Assembly: GCA_015152465.1 (NCBI GenBank)
Contig: SUTX01000001.1
Location: 1-64,000, forward strand
Direction of reading: 5' to 3'
Source: Cyanobacteria bacterium SIG31
GTDB lineage: Bacteria; Cyanobacteriota; Vampirovibrionia; Gastranaerophilales; Gastranaerophilaceae
DNA length: 64,000 nt
The notes under the pieces were generated by a model. The model ran no database searches and was not told the origin of the DNA. It saw nothing but the letters and a program-made list of their open reading frames with translations. Below are positions 9,650 through 20,217 of the stretch, in pieces. A program made the position numbers and the translations under genes. The number at the start of each line of letters is the position of its first letter. The stretch's first letter is position 1.

Positions 9650-9790
9650 GTTTTTCAACCCTTTGGCGGGAGACATCCTACCGTTTTACTAACTTATCTG
9701 TAGCTTTACTTTGAGGTTGACTAGTTGCTTTACTTTTTAATTAGTAGTTTTATCAATGTCAACCGACTAAAGAACTACGTGCGTAGCACC

Positions 9791-10036
9791 TTAGCCCATC
9801 ATGCCTGATAATTTCATAGCGATAACTAACGCATAAATAGCACAAGCTTCAGCTAACGCAGCACCAACTAAGAAGAAACCAACTGCTTTACCAGCGATTT
9901 CTGGTTGCCTAGAAATTGCATCCATCAAACCTTTTGTTGCAAAACCGATACCTAAACCTGCACCAGTAGCACCAAAACCCATTGCAATACCTGCACCTAA
10001 TTGAGCCATTTCTGAAATTGTTTGTACATCTGCCAT
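9791..10036 (-). CDS. atpE: F0F1 ATP synthase subunit c, copy 1
   Basis: 81-aa two-TM protein with GAGIAMGFGATGAGLGIGFATKG and conserved Glu in AALAEACAIYALV. Confidence 0.97.
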   Translation of the reverse strand: MADVQTISEMAQLGAGIAMGFGATGAGLGIGFATKGLMDAISRQPEIAGKAVGFFLVGAALAEACAIYALVIAMKLSGMMG

Positions 10037-10070
10037 TTTTAAATCTCCTTCTTATTTATTATTTATTTTA

Positions 10071-10766
10071 TTAATGATTTTCATTTACTGCAGTTGCAAT
10101 ATATACAGTTGTTAGCATTGTAAACACCAGCGCTTGTACACATGCAACTAATATTTCAAAAAACATAATCGGCAATGGTAATCCCCAAGCAATAAGCCCT
10201 AAAAGAGCTGTTATTAGGATTTCACCCGCCAAAATATTACCAAAAAGTCGTAGCGCAAGAGTCAAAGGTCTTGTTATCAATTCCAATATTTCTACCAACA
10301 TTGAAATAATTCCAACAAAAGAAAATTCATGCAATAAGAATTTCCCTTTCTTCTTAATCAACCCAGCTACTACATAATAAATTAATACAATAACTGCAAG
10401 TCCTGCAGTCAAGTTTATATCATTAGTAGGCGAAGCAATCTCACCTTGTTTTAATTCAATCATCTTTAATGGTAGTTGACCCATTAAATTTGCTGTTACA
10501 ATAAACAAAAACAATGACGCAATAAGCGGAAAGTGTTTTCTACCGCCCTCGTGTATCATCCCAGAAATCAGACCATCAAAATACCCAAGTATTTTTTCAA
10601 AAACTAATTGCATTTTTGAAGGGAATATTGACAACTTTCTTGTTGCAATAAATGATACAATCAATAAAAACGCCATTGCCGCCCACATTGTAGTAAGCGT
10701 ATCCATATTAAAAGTCATATTTTGCCCAAATATAACTCTTTCAACCATCCAATGCCCGTGGCTCAT
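10071..10766 (-). CDS. atpB: F0F1 ATP synthase subunit a, copy 1
   Basis: RPLTLALRLFGNILAGEIL signature. Confidence 0.97.
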   Translation of the reverse strand: MSHGHWMVERVIFGQNMTFNMDTLTTMWAAMAFLLIVSFIATRKLSIFPSKMQLVFEKILGYFDGLISGMIHEGGRKHFPLIASLFLFIVTANLMGQLPLKMIELKQGEIASPTNDINLTAGLAVIVLIYYVVAGLIKKKGKFLLHEFSFVGIISMLVEILELITRPLTLALRLFGNILAGEILITALLGLIAWGLPLPIMFFEILVACVQALVFTMLTTVYIATAVNENH

Positions 10767-10817
10767 TGAATAACCTCATCTCTCTCTCTAATAAAAAGGT
10801 CTCATAACCCTTCGTTA

Positions 10818-10846
10818 ATACTAGCATATTTTTTGCTTTTTTACAA
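10818..10846 (-). promoter_or_regulatory. Putative sigma70 promoter for atp copy 1
   Basis: Minus strand TTGTAA - 17 bp - TAGTAT; same arrangement upstream of copy 2. Confidence 0.6.
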
Positions 10847-10988
10847 GTACACTAAACGGATGGTTATATTTGTTCTTACTTCTTATAAATCTTAATAAAT
10901 ATTTAATACTCTATGCATGCACAAGTCCGCCCTTTTATGGTACAATTTTTGTGTAATTTTATACAGTAAAAAAGAAAGGGGCTTACGC

Positions 10989-13154
10989 ATGACTAATTTA
11001 GACAAAATTATGAAGCCGAAATCAGTTGCTGTTATTGGTGCATCAACCAAAGAACACACTATTGGTTCCGACATTATGAAAAGATTACAAGAGTACAAAT
11101 TCAATGGTAACATCTACCCTGTTAACCCAAAAGGTGGAGTAATCGAAGGCTTACAAGCTTACACTTCAATCCTTGAAGTTCCAGGTGAAGTTGATTTAGC
11201 AATAATCGTTGTTAACCAAAAATTTGTTTTAGATACAATCGATCAATGCCATCAAAAAGGCGTTGGCGGTCTTGTTGTTATTACAGCTGGTTTCAAAGAA
11301 ACTGGTAAAGAAGGTGCAGAAGCTGAAAAACAACTTCTTGCAAAAGTTCAAGAATACGGTATGAGATGTGTTGGCCCTAACTGTTTAGGTGTTGTTAACA
11401 CTCACCCAGAAATTAGACTTGACGGATGTTTCGCTGAAACATTACCAGAAAGAGGACACATTGCATTCGTTTCTCAATCAGGCGCTTTAGGTGGCGGTAT
11501 TCTTAATATTCTTAAAGACCTTAACCTTGGTTTCTCTCAATTCATTTCAATTGGTAACCAAGCTGATGTTAACGCTGAAACAGCTATGGAATATTGGGAA
11601 AATGATGAAGACGTTGATCAAATCCTACTTTATATGGAATCAATCGCTAACCCATCAAACTTCAGAAAACTAGCTACAAGAATTTCTAAGAAAAAACCTA
11701 TCTTAGCTCTTAAAGCTGGTCGTTCTGCAGCAGGTGCTAGCGCAGCTTCTTCTCACACAGGTTCATTAGCTGGTGCTGATAAAGCAGCTAACGCATTACT
11801 TGCTCAATCAGGTGTAATTAGAGAATACTCTTTGAAAAACCTATTCTCAACAGCTAAAGTATTTGCTAACTGCCCTATTCCAAAAGGAAACAGAGTAGCA
11901 ATCATTACTAACTCAGGTGGTCCTGGTATTATGGCTACTGACGCTATTTGTGAAAACGGTATGCAAATGGCTCCTATTACTGAAGAAACAAAAGCTAAAC
12001 TAAGAAGCTTCTTACCTGCAGCTGCTTCAGTTAAAAACCCTATCGATATGATTGCATCAGCTCCAATTGAACACTATACACAAACTTTAGAAACAGTTAT
12101 TGCTGACGAAAATGTTGATATGATTATGGTAATTTACTTACCATTCTTAGGCTTGAAAGACATTGATGTTGCTAAAGCATTAATGGAAATCAAAGCTAAA
12201 AACCCTCAAAAACCTATCATTGGTGTATTTATGACTACATCAAACTTCTTCACTACAATTTCTGAAATGGATGTTAATATGCCATTCTTTATGTACGCAG
12301 AAGAAGCTGCTGAAGGTTTCTTGAGATTAGATCAACAAAGAAAATGGATTGAAAGACCAGCTGGTTCAATCCCTACATATAGTGTAGATTACGACAAAGC
12401 TAAATCTATCATTGCTCAATCTATTAACGAAGGTAGAGATCAGCTTACAACTCGTGAATCTATTGATGTATTAGATGCTTACGGTATTAGAGTTTGTAAA
12501 TCAGGTTTTGCTACAACTGAAGACGAAGCTGTTGCAATCGCTAACTCAATTGATTATCCAGTTGTTATGAAGATGACTTCTAAAACAACTTCTCACAAAA
12601 CTGATGTTGGTGGTGTAAGAGTTAACATTCAATCTGAAGCACAATTAAGAGCTGAATACCAAGACTTAATCGCAAAATTAACTGAAAGAGGATTAATCGA
12701 CGGTCTTGAAGGTGTTATCATCCAAGAAATGGTTAAAGGTAACAGAGAAATGGTTTGCGGTATCGCAACAGATCCTCAATACGGACCAATGATGATGTTC
12801 GGTTTAGGTGGTGTATTCATCGAAGTTATGAAAGACGTAACTTTCAGAATTGCTCCACTTACTGATATTGATGCTAAAGAAATGATTAAATCAGTTAAAG
12901 CTTACAAACTTCTTGAAGGCGCTAGAGGTACTAAGCCTGCTCAAATGGAACAAATCGAAGAAACATTATTGAGACTATCTCAACTTGTTAACGATTTCAA
13001 ATTCATTGATGAGTTAGATATCAACCCATTGTTGATTTCTGAAAAAACAGGTGAAGGTATTGCAGTAGACGGACGTATCAAAGTAAGAATGTCTGAAGCT
13101 CAAGAAGCTCTAGGATATTGTTGCAAAGACGGCGTTTGCGCTTGTGGTCTGTAA
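10989..13154 (+). CDS. Acetyl-CoA synthetase (ADP-forming), fused alpha-beta
   Basis: CoA-binding (PKSVAVIGASTKEHTIGSDIM), succinyl-CoA ligase-like and ATP-grasp domains; SD before Met at 10989 (track ORF starts 10917). Confidence 0.95.
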   Translation: MTNLDKIMKPKSVAVIGASTKEHTIGSDIMKRLQEYKFNGNIYPVNPKGGVIEGLQAYTSILEVPGEVDLAIIVVNQKFVLDTIDQCHQKGVGGLVVITAGFKETGKEGAEAEKQLLAKVQEYGMRCVGPNCLGVVNTHPEIRLDGCFAETLPERGHIAFVSQSGALGGGILNILKDLNLGFSQFISIGNQADVNAETAMEYWENDEDVDQILLYMESIANPSNFRKLATRISKKKPILALKAGRSAAGASAASSHTGSLAGADKAANALLAQSGVIREYSLKNLFSTAKVFANCPIPKGNRVAIITNSGGPGIMATDAICENGMQMAPITEETKAKLRSFLPAAASVKNPIDMIASAPIEHYTQTLETVIADENVDMIMVIYLPFLGLKDIDVAKALMEIKAKNPQKPIIGVFMTTSNFFTTISEMDVNMPFFMYAEEAAEGFLRLDQQRKWIERPAGSIPTYSVDYDKAKSIIAQSINEGRDQLTTRESIDVLDAYGIRVCKSGFATTEDEAVAIANSIDYPVVMKMTSKTTSHKTDVGGVRVNIQSEAQLRAEYQDLIAKLTERGLIDGLEGVIIQEMVKGNREMVCGIATDPQYGPMMMFGLGGVFIEVMKDVTFRIAPLTDIDAKEMIKSVKAYKLLEGARGTKPAQMEQIEETLLRLSQLVNDFKFIDELDINPLLISEKTGEGIAVDGRIKVRMSEAQEALGYCCKDGVCACGL

Positions 13155-13170
13155 GATTGAAATAGATATG

Positions 13171-13207
13171 AAAGGCGGATTTTGTTTTTAACAAAATCCG
13201 CCTTTTT
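13171..13207 (+). terminator. Rho-independent terminator
   Basis: AAAGGCGGATTTTG...CAAAATCCGCCTTTTT. Confidence 0.9.
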
Positions 13208-13282
13208 AATTATCCTTAATGAACTGGAAAATATGTTGCTAATATATTATGATATTAGATGTATTATTGGTGAGGAGTTAAA

Positions 13283-15853
13283 ATGTTTCGAAATATATTT
13301 TTAACGATAACAGCTTTATGTTTTACGGTATCAGTTTGGGCGGCTGATTTTACCGTGCAAAAGCTTCCGAACGGTCAGACTATTGTTGTTCAAGAAAATC
13401 ATAGTAATCCAATAGTAACTATTGATACTTGGGTTCGTACGGGTTCAGTTAATGAAACGGAAGCAAATTCAGGTGTTGCACACTTTTTAGAGCATTTATT
13501 TTTTAAAGGAACTAAGAAACATCCAGTAGGTGAATTTGATAGAGTCTTAGAATCAAAAGGTGCAATTATAAATGCTGCAACAAGCAAGGATTTTACACAT
13601 TACTACATAACTATTCCGTCAGAATATTTTGACAAGGCATTAGAGCTTCACGCAGATATGTTAACAGATCCTCAAATCCCTAGAAAAGAATTAGAAAAAG
13701 AGCGTAAGGTTGTGCTTGAAGAAATTTCAAAAGATTTAAATACGCCGGCAAAGAAAGTTTATAACAATTTAAATGATTTGATGTATACTCATCATCCATA
13801 CAAAAGAAAAGTTATTGGCTCTACAGATGTTATCTCAACAATCAGACGAGAAGAAATCTTAGAATTTTTTAATAATTTTTATATTCCATCAAATATGATA
13901 ACTGTTGTTGTAGGTGATGTTGATACTTCAAAAGTTGTTGAAAAAGTCTCTCAAGCGTTCAATTCAGAATATAAAAAACCAATAAAAAAACATTTTCGCA
14001 AAGAGTTTCCGATTTTTACTCAAAAGCGAAAAGTTGAATATGTTGATACTCAATCTGGATATATGATGATTGGGTTTAGGGGTGTGAATATCTGTGATAA
14101 TGAAACTTTTGCGCTTGATGTTCTTGCAGAAATTTTAGGTGGTGGTAAATCTTCAAAATTTTATCGCAATATCAAAGAACAAAAAGGTTTTGCATATTCT
14201 ATTTCAGCATCAAATGGAAGTTATCGTGATGACGGAATTTTTTATATAAGTGCAAATTATCTGCCTGTTAATGCTGAAAAAGTCGAAAAAGCTATTTTTG
14301 ATGAGATTACATATATTCAAAAATATGGGGTTACTGATGAAGAGCTAAATACTGCTAAAAAGATGATTGAGCAAGAGACATATTATTCAAGAGAATCTAC
14401 CTCAAATATATCTTCAGAGTTAGGTTATATTTTAACTTTGACGGGTTCTGCTGATTTGTACAATAATTATGTTGAAAATATCAAAAAGGTTTCAGCTAAT
14501 GATGTTCAACGTGCAGCGCAGAAATTTCTTGGAGTAAATAAATCTGCAATTTCGATTGCATTACCAAAAACCTTAGATAAGCCTAAGCAAAAGGTAGAAA
14601 AAAATCATTCCGCACAAAAAATATCAGAATCAAATGGGACTTCAAAGTATATAATTGATAATAAATCAACACTTTTACTCAACAAACATACCAATAATGA
14701 TATTATTGCGATGAGTATAATTGCAAAAGGAGGCGAGTTCTTAGAATCGGTTATCGGTGAGGGAACGCTGGTAGCAGGGACAATTTTGAAGGGTACGCAA
14801 AAGTATTCTTCTCAAGAATTAGCCCAAATAATGGAGCAAAATGGTATTAAAATAGAGCCAAGTTGTAGTGAAGATTATTTCATTGTTAATGTTCAAACGA
14901 CAACGGCTCAAATCGATTTGACACTCGAAATATTGGATGAAGTTTTAAACAATGCTTTGTTTGATGATTATGAAATAGAGAAAAAACGCTCTGAAATTTT
15001 GAACAAGATACGTCAACAGCGAGATGTTCCAATGAATATAGCTTTAGAAGAGTTTAAAACTAAAATATTTGAAAATGGTGTATATTCTAATACAAACAAA
15101 ATTCTTGAGAGGACTTTGCCAAGTGTAACGAGAGAAAATGTTTTAAACTATTACGACAAGGTCTTAGATTCTAAAAATGTAGTTGTATCAGTAAATGGTA
15201 ATGTTGATTCTGATAAAATTATTTCAGCTTTTGGGGCGATTTTAACTAATAAAAATCAGCCAGAATTCAAGTATTCAAACCATACAGTAACAAAATTATC
15301 AGCACCTCAAATTACAACAAAAAATATTAAAGATTTACAGACTTCTTGGTTGTTTTTAGGTTGGCAAACTGCAGGTGTAAAAGATGTAAAAGATTTTGTT
15401 ACGCTAAAAATTATTAATACAATACTTGGTAATGGTATGAGTAGTAGATTGTACAAGAATTTAAGAGAACAAGATGGCTTGGCATATCAGCTAGGTTCAA
15501 GCTACACTCCAAAAGCTCTTGGAGGGATTTTTGTAACGTATATTGGAACGAATCCCGAAACTTTAGATTATTCAAAAAATAAAATTAACGCAGAGATAGA
15601 GCGTTTGAAAATGGAATTTGTTTCAGATAGCGAATTGCAAGATGCAAAAGACAGGCTGAAAGGCAGCTTTTTAATAGCATTAGAGACTAATTCTGAGAAA
15701 GCTTCAACTGTAGGGCTATTTGAATCTATTAATCTTGGATATGATTTTTATGAAAAATATATCAAAATGATTGATGATGTAAGCGCATCTGACATAATAA
15801 GAGTTTCTAATAAATATTTTAACAATATTTATGTAGAATCTGTCGTGAAATAG
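13283..15853 (+). CDS. M16 family zinc peptidase, two tandem M16 units
   Basis: Signal peptide; HFLEHLFFKGTKKHP (HxxEH) in the N-terminal half, inactive-looking second half. Confidence 0.95.
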   Translation: MFRNIFLTITALCFTVSVWAADFTVQKLPNGQTIVVQENHSNPIVTIDTWVRTGSVNETEANSGVAHFLEHLFFKGTKKHPVGEFDRVLESKGAIINAATSKDFTHYYITIPSEYFDKALELHADMLTDPQIPRKELEKERKVVLEEISKDLNTPAKKVYNNLNDLMYTHHPYKRKVIGSTDVISTIRREEILEFFNNFYIPSNMITVVVGDVDTSKVVEKVSQAFNSEYKKPIKKHFRKEFPIFTQKRKVEYVDTQSGYMMIGFRGVNICDNETFALDVLAEILGGGKSSKFYRNIKEQKGFAYSISASNGSYRDDGIFYISANYLPVNAEKVEKAIFDEITYIQKYGVTDEELNTAKKMIEQETYYSRESTSNISSELGYILTLTGSADLYNNYVENIKKVSANDVQRAAQKFLGVNKSAISIALPKTLDKPKQKVEKNHSAQKISESNGTSKYIIDNKSTLLLNKHTNNDIIAMSIIAKGGEFLESVIGEGTLVAGTILKGTQKYSSQELAQIMEQNGIKIEPSCSEDYFIVNVQTTTAQIDLTLEILDEVLNNALFDDYEIEKKRSEILNKIRQQRDVPMNIALEEFKTKIFENGVYSNTNKILERTLPSVTRENVLNYYDKVLDSKNVVVSVNGNVDSDKIISAFGAILTNKNQPEFKYSNHTVTKLSAPQITTKNIKDLQTSWLFLGWQTAGVKDVKDFVTLKIINTILGNGMSSRLYKNLREQDGLAYQLGSSYTPKALGGIFVTYIGTNPETLDYSKNKINAEIERLKMEFVSDSELQDAKDRLKGSFLIALETNSEKASTVGLFESINLGYDFYEKYIKMIDDVSASDIIRVSNKYFNNIYVESVVK

Positions 15854-15869
15854 CATTTTATGCAAAATG

Positions 15870-16481
15870 TTATCTTACTTTGTTTTCATTTCCAGCAATA
15901 AGTCTTTTAATATTTTCTCTGTGTAAATATACAATGTAGATTGCTCCAAGTGCACAGTAGCAAACATAAGCTATCGGAGCTCCGAAGAAAAACATTAGGA
16001 ATGGAGAAATCAATAATGCTATTATTGAACCTACAGAAACATATTTTGTAGTGTAAGTAATTGTTCCCCAAATTACAGCGATTAAAGCTCCAACAATAAA
16101 GTTAAGAGCGAGAATTGTTCCGACGCCAGATGCTACAGATTTGCCGCCCTGAAAATTAAGGAAACAAGATTTGCTATGTCCAATAATAACAGCTACAGCG
16201 GCAAGCACTGGAGCGAGTCCTATTGTCGCAAAAACGCTTACAAATACTTTAGCTAAAACAACTGGTAAAGCACCTTTAAATGCATCCAATAAAAGGGTTG
16301 CAAAAAACCATTTTTTGCCCAAAACTCGTTTGACGTTTGTTGCTCCTGTAGATCCAGAACCGATTGTTCTTATATCTTCTCCAGTTTTTGATTTTACAAT
16401 CAAATAGCCGGTCGGTATTGAACCAATTATATATGCAATAATTACTGTTAATCCTAATTGTAAAAATAAATCCATTTTCAT
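15870..16481 (-). CDS. plsY: Glycerol-3-phosphate acyltransferase PlsY
   Basis: IGSIPTGYLIVK, GSGSTGATNVKRVLGKK, GGKSVASGVG motifs. Confidence 0.95.
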   Translation of the reverse strand: MKMDLFLQLGLTVIIAYIIGSIPTGYLIVKSKTGEDIRTIGSGSTGATNVKRVLGKKWFFATLLLDAFKGALPVVLAKVFVSVFATIGLAPVLAAVAVIIGHSKSCFLNFQGGKSVASGVGTILALNFIVGALIAVIWGTITYTTKYVSVGSIIALLISPFLMFFFGAPIAYVCYCALGAIYIVYLHRENIKRLIAGNENKVR

Positions 16482-16549
16482 ACCTCCAAATATAAATACT
16501 ATTGTATCAAATATTTGCCAAAAGTGCTAATATCATTTAAAATTGTTTT

Positions 16550-18796
16550 ATGGATTATGAATTTTTGGACAGCTCAATTGAAAGGGAAAATTTAATTTTA
16601 CCAAATTCGGATAAAATTAATCCTTTTTTGTTAAAAAATAATAATTTGGATATTATAAAAGCTGTTGATTTTATTGCTTCTGAGGAAAAATTTCTTTATA
16701 TTCACGGATTTATGGGAACTGGTAAGCGTCAGTTTATAAACTATGTATGTGAATTTTTGAGTAAAGATGTTATAAAACTTGAATATTACTGTAAAGCAGC
16801 TACCGTCTGTGATGATATTTTGCTTGCTTTTAATGAAATTATAGATAGTAATTCTATTTCAAAAGCAATAAATTTAAATGCAAAGATTACAACTTTGGGG
16901 GTTAGATTTCAACAGAATATTTCTTCTATTAAGAAGCCTTTCTTGATAATTTTGCATTCTCTTGATGATGTATTGGAAGAAAATATGTGGCTCATAAAAG
17001 ATAATCTTGCAAATATTGCTAAAGAAAATAATGTTAAAATTATTGTTTCTACAAGGGCTATGAAACCTGATGTCTTGGGTGATTTGCAAGAAGATAGAAA
17101 AATATTCTTAAAAGCATTTACTAAAGATATATTCAAAGAATTTTTGGTTTCAAATGGTTTAAGTGTTTCTGAAAAAACAGTTGAAGATTTTTATAAATAC
17201 ACCAGAGGCTATTATTATTACGCAGCGCTCACTGTTAAAATTGTTCAAGCAATGAATTGTGATTTAAACGAATTCTTGCAAAAGTTTAATCAATCAGGCT
17301 TGAGTTTTGATTCTTATCTCGGTGCTACTTATATAAATTTAGTTCCAACAACAATTAGGAATTTTTTCTGGTTTTTAAGAACGATAAGACACGGGCTAAC
17401 GCTAAATGCTCTGGCTGTTTTTGAATTGTACGATGAGTTTTCTATCGAGTATTTGAAAAAAAATCTCATGGTTTTTCAAGCAGGAGAAACTATTTATGTT
17501 CAAGATTATTTCTTGCAAAAAATTGACATATCAATCCCTGATAAGACTCAAATTAAATTACACAAATATATTGTTGGCATATACGAGAAACAGTTAAAAG
17601 AATCTCTTATGAATCGTGTAATTTTAATATCACGTCAAGCTTTGCGGGCTGAGATAGAATATCACAACCAATGCATTGTTGATATTGAAAACGGGGTAAA
17701 AACGGTTGCTGAAGAAATAGTTGCGGACATAGAGTCTAAAGAAATAAATGTAGAATCGGCTACACTGTCTATACAGGCAATGTTAGAAAAAGCATTAGGT
17801 TTTGCGCAAGAAAAAAAATATACAGAAGCTATTGAGTCATATAAAAAACTTATTGAAATCGAAAATATTGATTTACAGACTCTAGTAGAAGTTCGTTCCA
17901 AACTTGCAAACCTTTATAAGCAAATAGGTGAGTATAATTCGGCTGCCTATTATTATGAGTTGGTTGAAGCTTATTATAAACAGAATAAAGAGCTCATAAA
18001 CTTAAATTATTTATATTATGATATGACTGACCTGTATTGCAAGATGTATAAAAACGAGCGGGCTATTGAAACTATTAAAAAAGTTATTTATTCTGTTGAC
18101 ACCCCACAATCTTTAATGGTTAGTGCTTGTACAATGTTAGGTAATATATATTCTGATGCGAACAATGCGAAAGAAGCATATTTATATTACAAAAAAGCAT
18201 TAGAGTCTTTAGATGAAAATGTAGACAGTTCAGTATTAGCTGAGTTGTATTTTAAATATGCTTTGGCGATTGATGACAAGGGCGATCCAGAAAAAGCCTT
18301 TGAATACTATGATAAATGTATTGCTGTAGGAGGCAATAACCCATATTTAGCTTTTGCATACTCAAATATGGCATCCTGCTATTTTGATAACGAAACTTAT
18401 GATGAGGCGTGGACTTGTTTCAAGAAAGCATACGAACTAGATAAAAAAGACAATAACTATGATGGAATTTATTATAATGCGTCTCATTTGGCAAAAATTG
18501 CAATACGCAATGGCTCTAGCAATGCTTTAGAGTTTTTGATGGAAGCCAAAAGAAGTGCAGATTTTATAAATGATGAGTTTTGTATACTTGAATCGACTCT
18601 TGCGTTGGGGGATTATTACTATAACAACCCTGCAAAACACAGAGAGAGTTTGAGAGAATATTTGAAAGCAAAAAATATTGCTCAAAAATCTTCAGCTACA
18701 GTTGAACAAGCTAAAATTGAACGAAGAATTAATGATATGAAACTTAGGATGAATGCAGAAGATTTTGAGGAAATTGTGAGTAAATATGAAAAATAG
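16550..18796 (+). CDS. P-loop NTPase (STAND-like) with C-terminal TPR repeats
   Basis: IHGFMGTGKRQ Walker A, FLIILHSLDDV Walker B-like, KIIVSTRA sensor-like; C-terminal TPR-type repeats. Confidence 0.7.
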   Translation: MDYEFLDSSIERENLILPNSDKINPFLLKNNNLDIIKAVDFIASEEKFLYIHGFMGTGKRQFINYVCEFLSKDVIKLEYYCKAATVCDDILLAFNEIIDSNSISKAINLNAKITTLGVRFQQNISSIKKPFLIILHSLDDVLEENMWLIKDNLANIAKENNVKIIVSTRAMKPDVLGDLQEDRKIFLKAFTKDIFKEFLVSNGLSVSEKTVEDFYKYTRGYYYYAALTVKIVQAMNCDLNEFLQKFNQSGLSFDSYLGATYINLVPTTIRNFFWFLRTIRHGLTLNALAVFELYDEFSIEYLKKNLMVFQAGETIYVQDYFLQKIDISIPDKTQIKLHKYIVGIYEKQLKESLMNRVILISRQALRAEIEYHNQCIVDIENGVKTVAEEIVADIESKEINVESATLSIQAMLEKALGFAQEKKYTEAIESYKKLIEIENIDLQTLVEVRSKLANLYKQIGEYNSAAYYYELVEAYYKQNKELINLNYLYYDMTDLYCKMYKNERAIETIKKVIYSVDTPQSLMVSACTMLGNIYSDANNAKEAYLYYKKALESLDENVDSSVLAELYFKYALAIDDKGDPEKAFEYYDKCIAVGGNNPYLAFAYSNMASCYFDNETYDEAWTCFKKAYELDKKDNNYDGIYYNASHLAKIAIRNGSSNALEFLMEAKRSADFINDEFCILESTLALGDYYYNNPAKHRESLREYLKAKNIAQKSSATVEQAKIERRINDMKLRMNAEDFEEIVSKYEK

Positions 18797-19394
18797 TTTT
18801 GTGGTTGATTCAGATTTTACTCTCTACAAAGAGGCTTTTTTAGAAGAAAATTCAAAACACAATTTGATTTCTAAAAATGATGAAAAATTGCTGTGGGAAA
18901 AACATATTTATGATTCACTAGCTATAAAATTATTCTTAGAAAAATATAATATTAAAAAAGCTAATGTTCTCGATATTGGTTGTGGTGGTGGTTTTCCTTG
19001 TCTGCCGGTTGCAATAGAAGTGCCTTTTTTAAATATTGTTGGGGTAGATAGTATTAGAAAAAAGATAGGTTCTGTACAGACGATTTCAGATAAACTAGGT
19101 CTGACCAATCTTGAATTAATATGTGATAGGGTGGAAAATATTAGAGGTAGAAAATTCGATGTAATTATAAGCAGAGCTGTAGCTGATATGTCAAAGATTT
19201 GTGAATATGCACTTCCCTTACTCAAGAAAGGCGGTTACTTTGTTGGGTATAAATCTAAAAAAGCATTAGAGGAACTTGAGGATGCTAAGCCTGTTTTGAA
19301 AAAATATTCTGCAGAAGTTGTTGATATTATTGAATATACTTTGCCACTTGAAGAAGTCTATGAGCGAAATTTGGTATGTGTGAAAAAATTATAG
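18786..19394 (+). CDS. rsmG: 16S rRNA (guanine527-N7)-methyltransferase RsmG
   Basis: NVLDIGCGGGFPCLPVAI; GidB family; 11-bp overlap with upstream gene. Confidence 0.95.
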   Translation: MKNSFVVDSDFTLYKEAFLEENSKHNLISKNDEKLLWEKHIYDSLAIKLFLEKYNIKKANVLDIGCGGGFPCLPVAIEVPFLNIVGVDSIRKKIGSVQTISDKLGLTNLELICDRVENIRGRKFDVIISRAVADMSKICEYALPLLKKGGYFVGYKSKKALEELEDAKPVLKKYSAEVVDIIEYTLPLEEVYERNLVCVKKL

Positions 19395-20011
19395 AATCGC
19401 TATATGGATTATCTGAAGTAGAGTTCGCAAACTGGATTAGACCTTTTTTGAGTATAAAAGAGGATTCTGACGAAGTGATTTTAGGAGTACGGACTCCAAA
19501 ACTTCGGAAGCTTGCTAAAACGTATGAAAATATTGATGAGAATACATTACAAAAGCTTTTCGAAAGTTCAATCCACGAAGCAAGAGCTCTAGCAATCTTT
19601 GTGATGCTGTTAAAATCTAAAAAAGAACCTCAAAGAATGTGTGAGCTATATCTTAAAAACTTGAAAAGTATTAACAATTGGGACTTGATAGATTACTCCG
19701 CTCCACATATTGTTGCCCCCATTGTTGATGCAGAAAAATTAAGAGAGTTGGCAGAGAGTGATTATTTATGGGCTAACCGTGTTGCAATGGTGTCTACAAT
19801 ATATTATATAAAGCAAGGTGATTTCTCTCTTGCAATAGAGTTTGCTAAAAAATTTATGTATCACAAAAGTCATCTTATGCACAAAGCTGCTGGCTGGATG
19901 TTGCGAGAAATAGGGAAAAAAGATGAAGAAGTTCTTGTTGATTTTTTGGCGGAATACTCTTCGAAAATGCCAGCTGTTATGCGTAGTTATGCAAAAGAAC
20001 GATTGAAATAA
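19376..20011 (+). CDS. DNA alkylation repair protein (AlkD-like HEAT)
   Basis: GVRTPKLRKLAKTY, NNWDLIDYSAPHIV, MHKAAGWMLREIGKKD motifs. Confidence 0.9.
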   Translation: MCEKIIESLYGLSEVEFANWIRPFLSIKEDSDEVILGVRTPKLRKLAKTYENIDENTLQKLFESSIHEARALAIFVMLLKSKKEPQRMCELYLKNLKSINNWDLIDYSAPHIVAPIVDAEKLRELAESDYLWANRVAMVSTIYYIKQGDFSLAIEFAKKFMYHKSHLMHKAAGWMLREIGKKDEEVLVDFLAEYSSKMPAVMRSYAKERLK

Positions 20012-20217
20012 TCCGTAGGGCTAGGAAATCGCACAAAAAAAACTGACCTTCTTGGTCAGTATAAGTATTTTCTCTAATAATTTTGGGAGGAGATTTGGGG
20101 ATAGTTGATACATGGCATGCTATAACAAATTTCAAAATCATGACACATGCCTCAAAAAAAGTTTTACAAAAGTTTACAAACTAAAATCTACACACCAAAA
20201 TTATATATTTTAAAAAT

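Noticed and set aside
10892-11113. 73-aa minus ORF
   Set aside because: Overlaps the acd promoter/start; no support.
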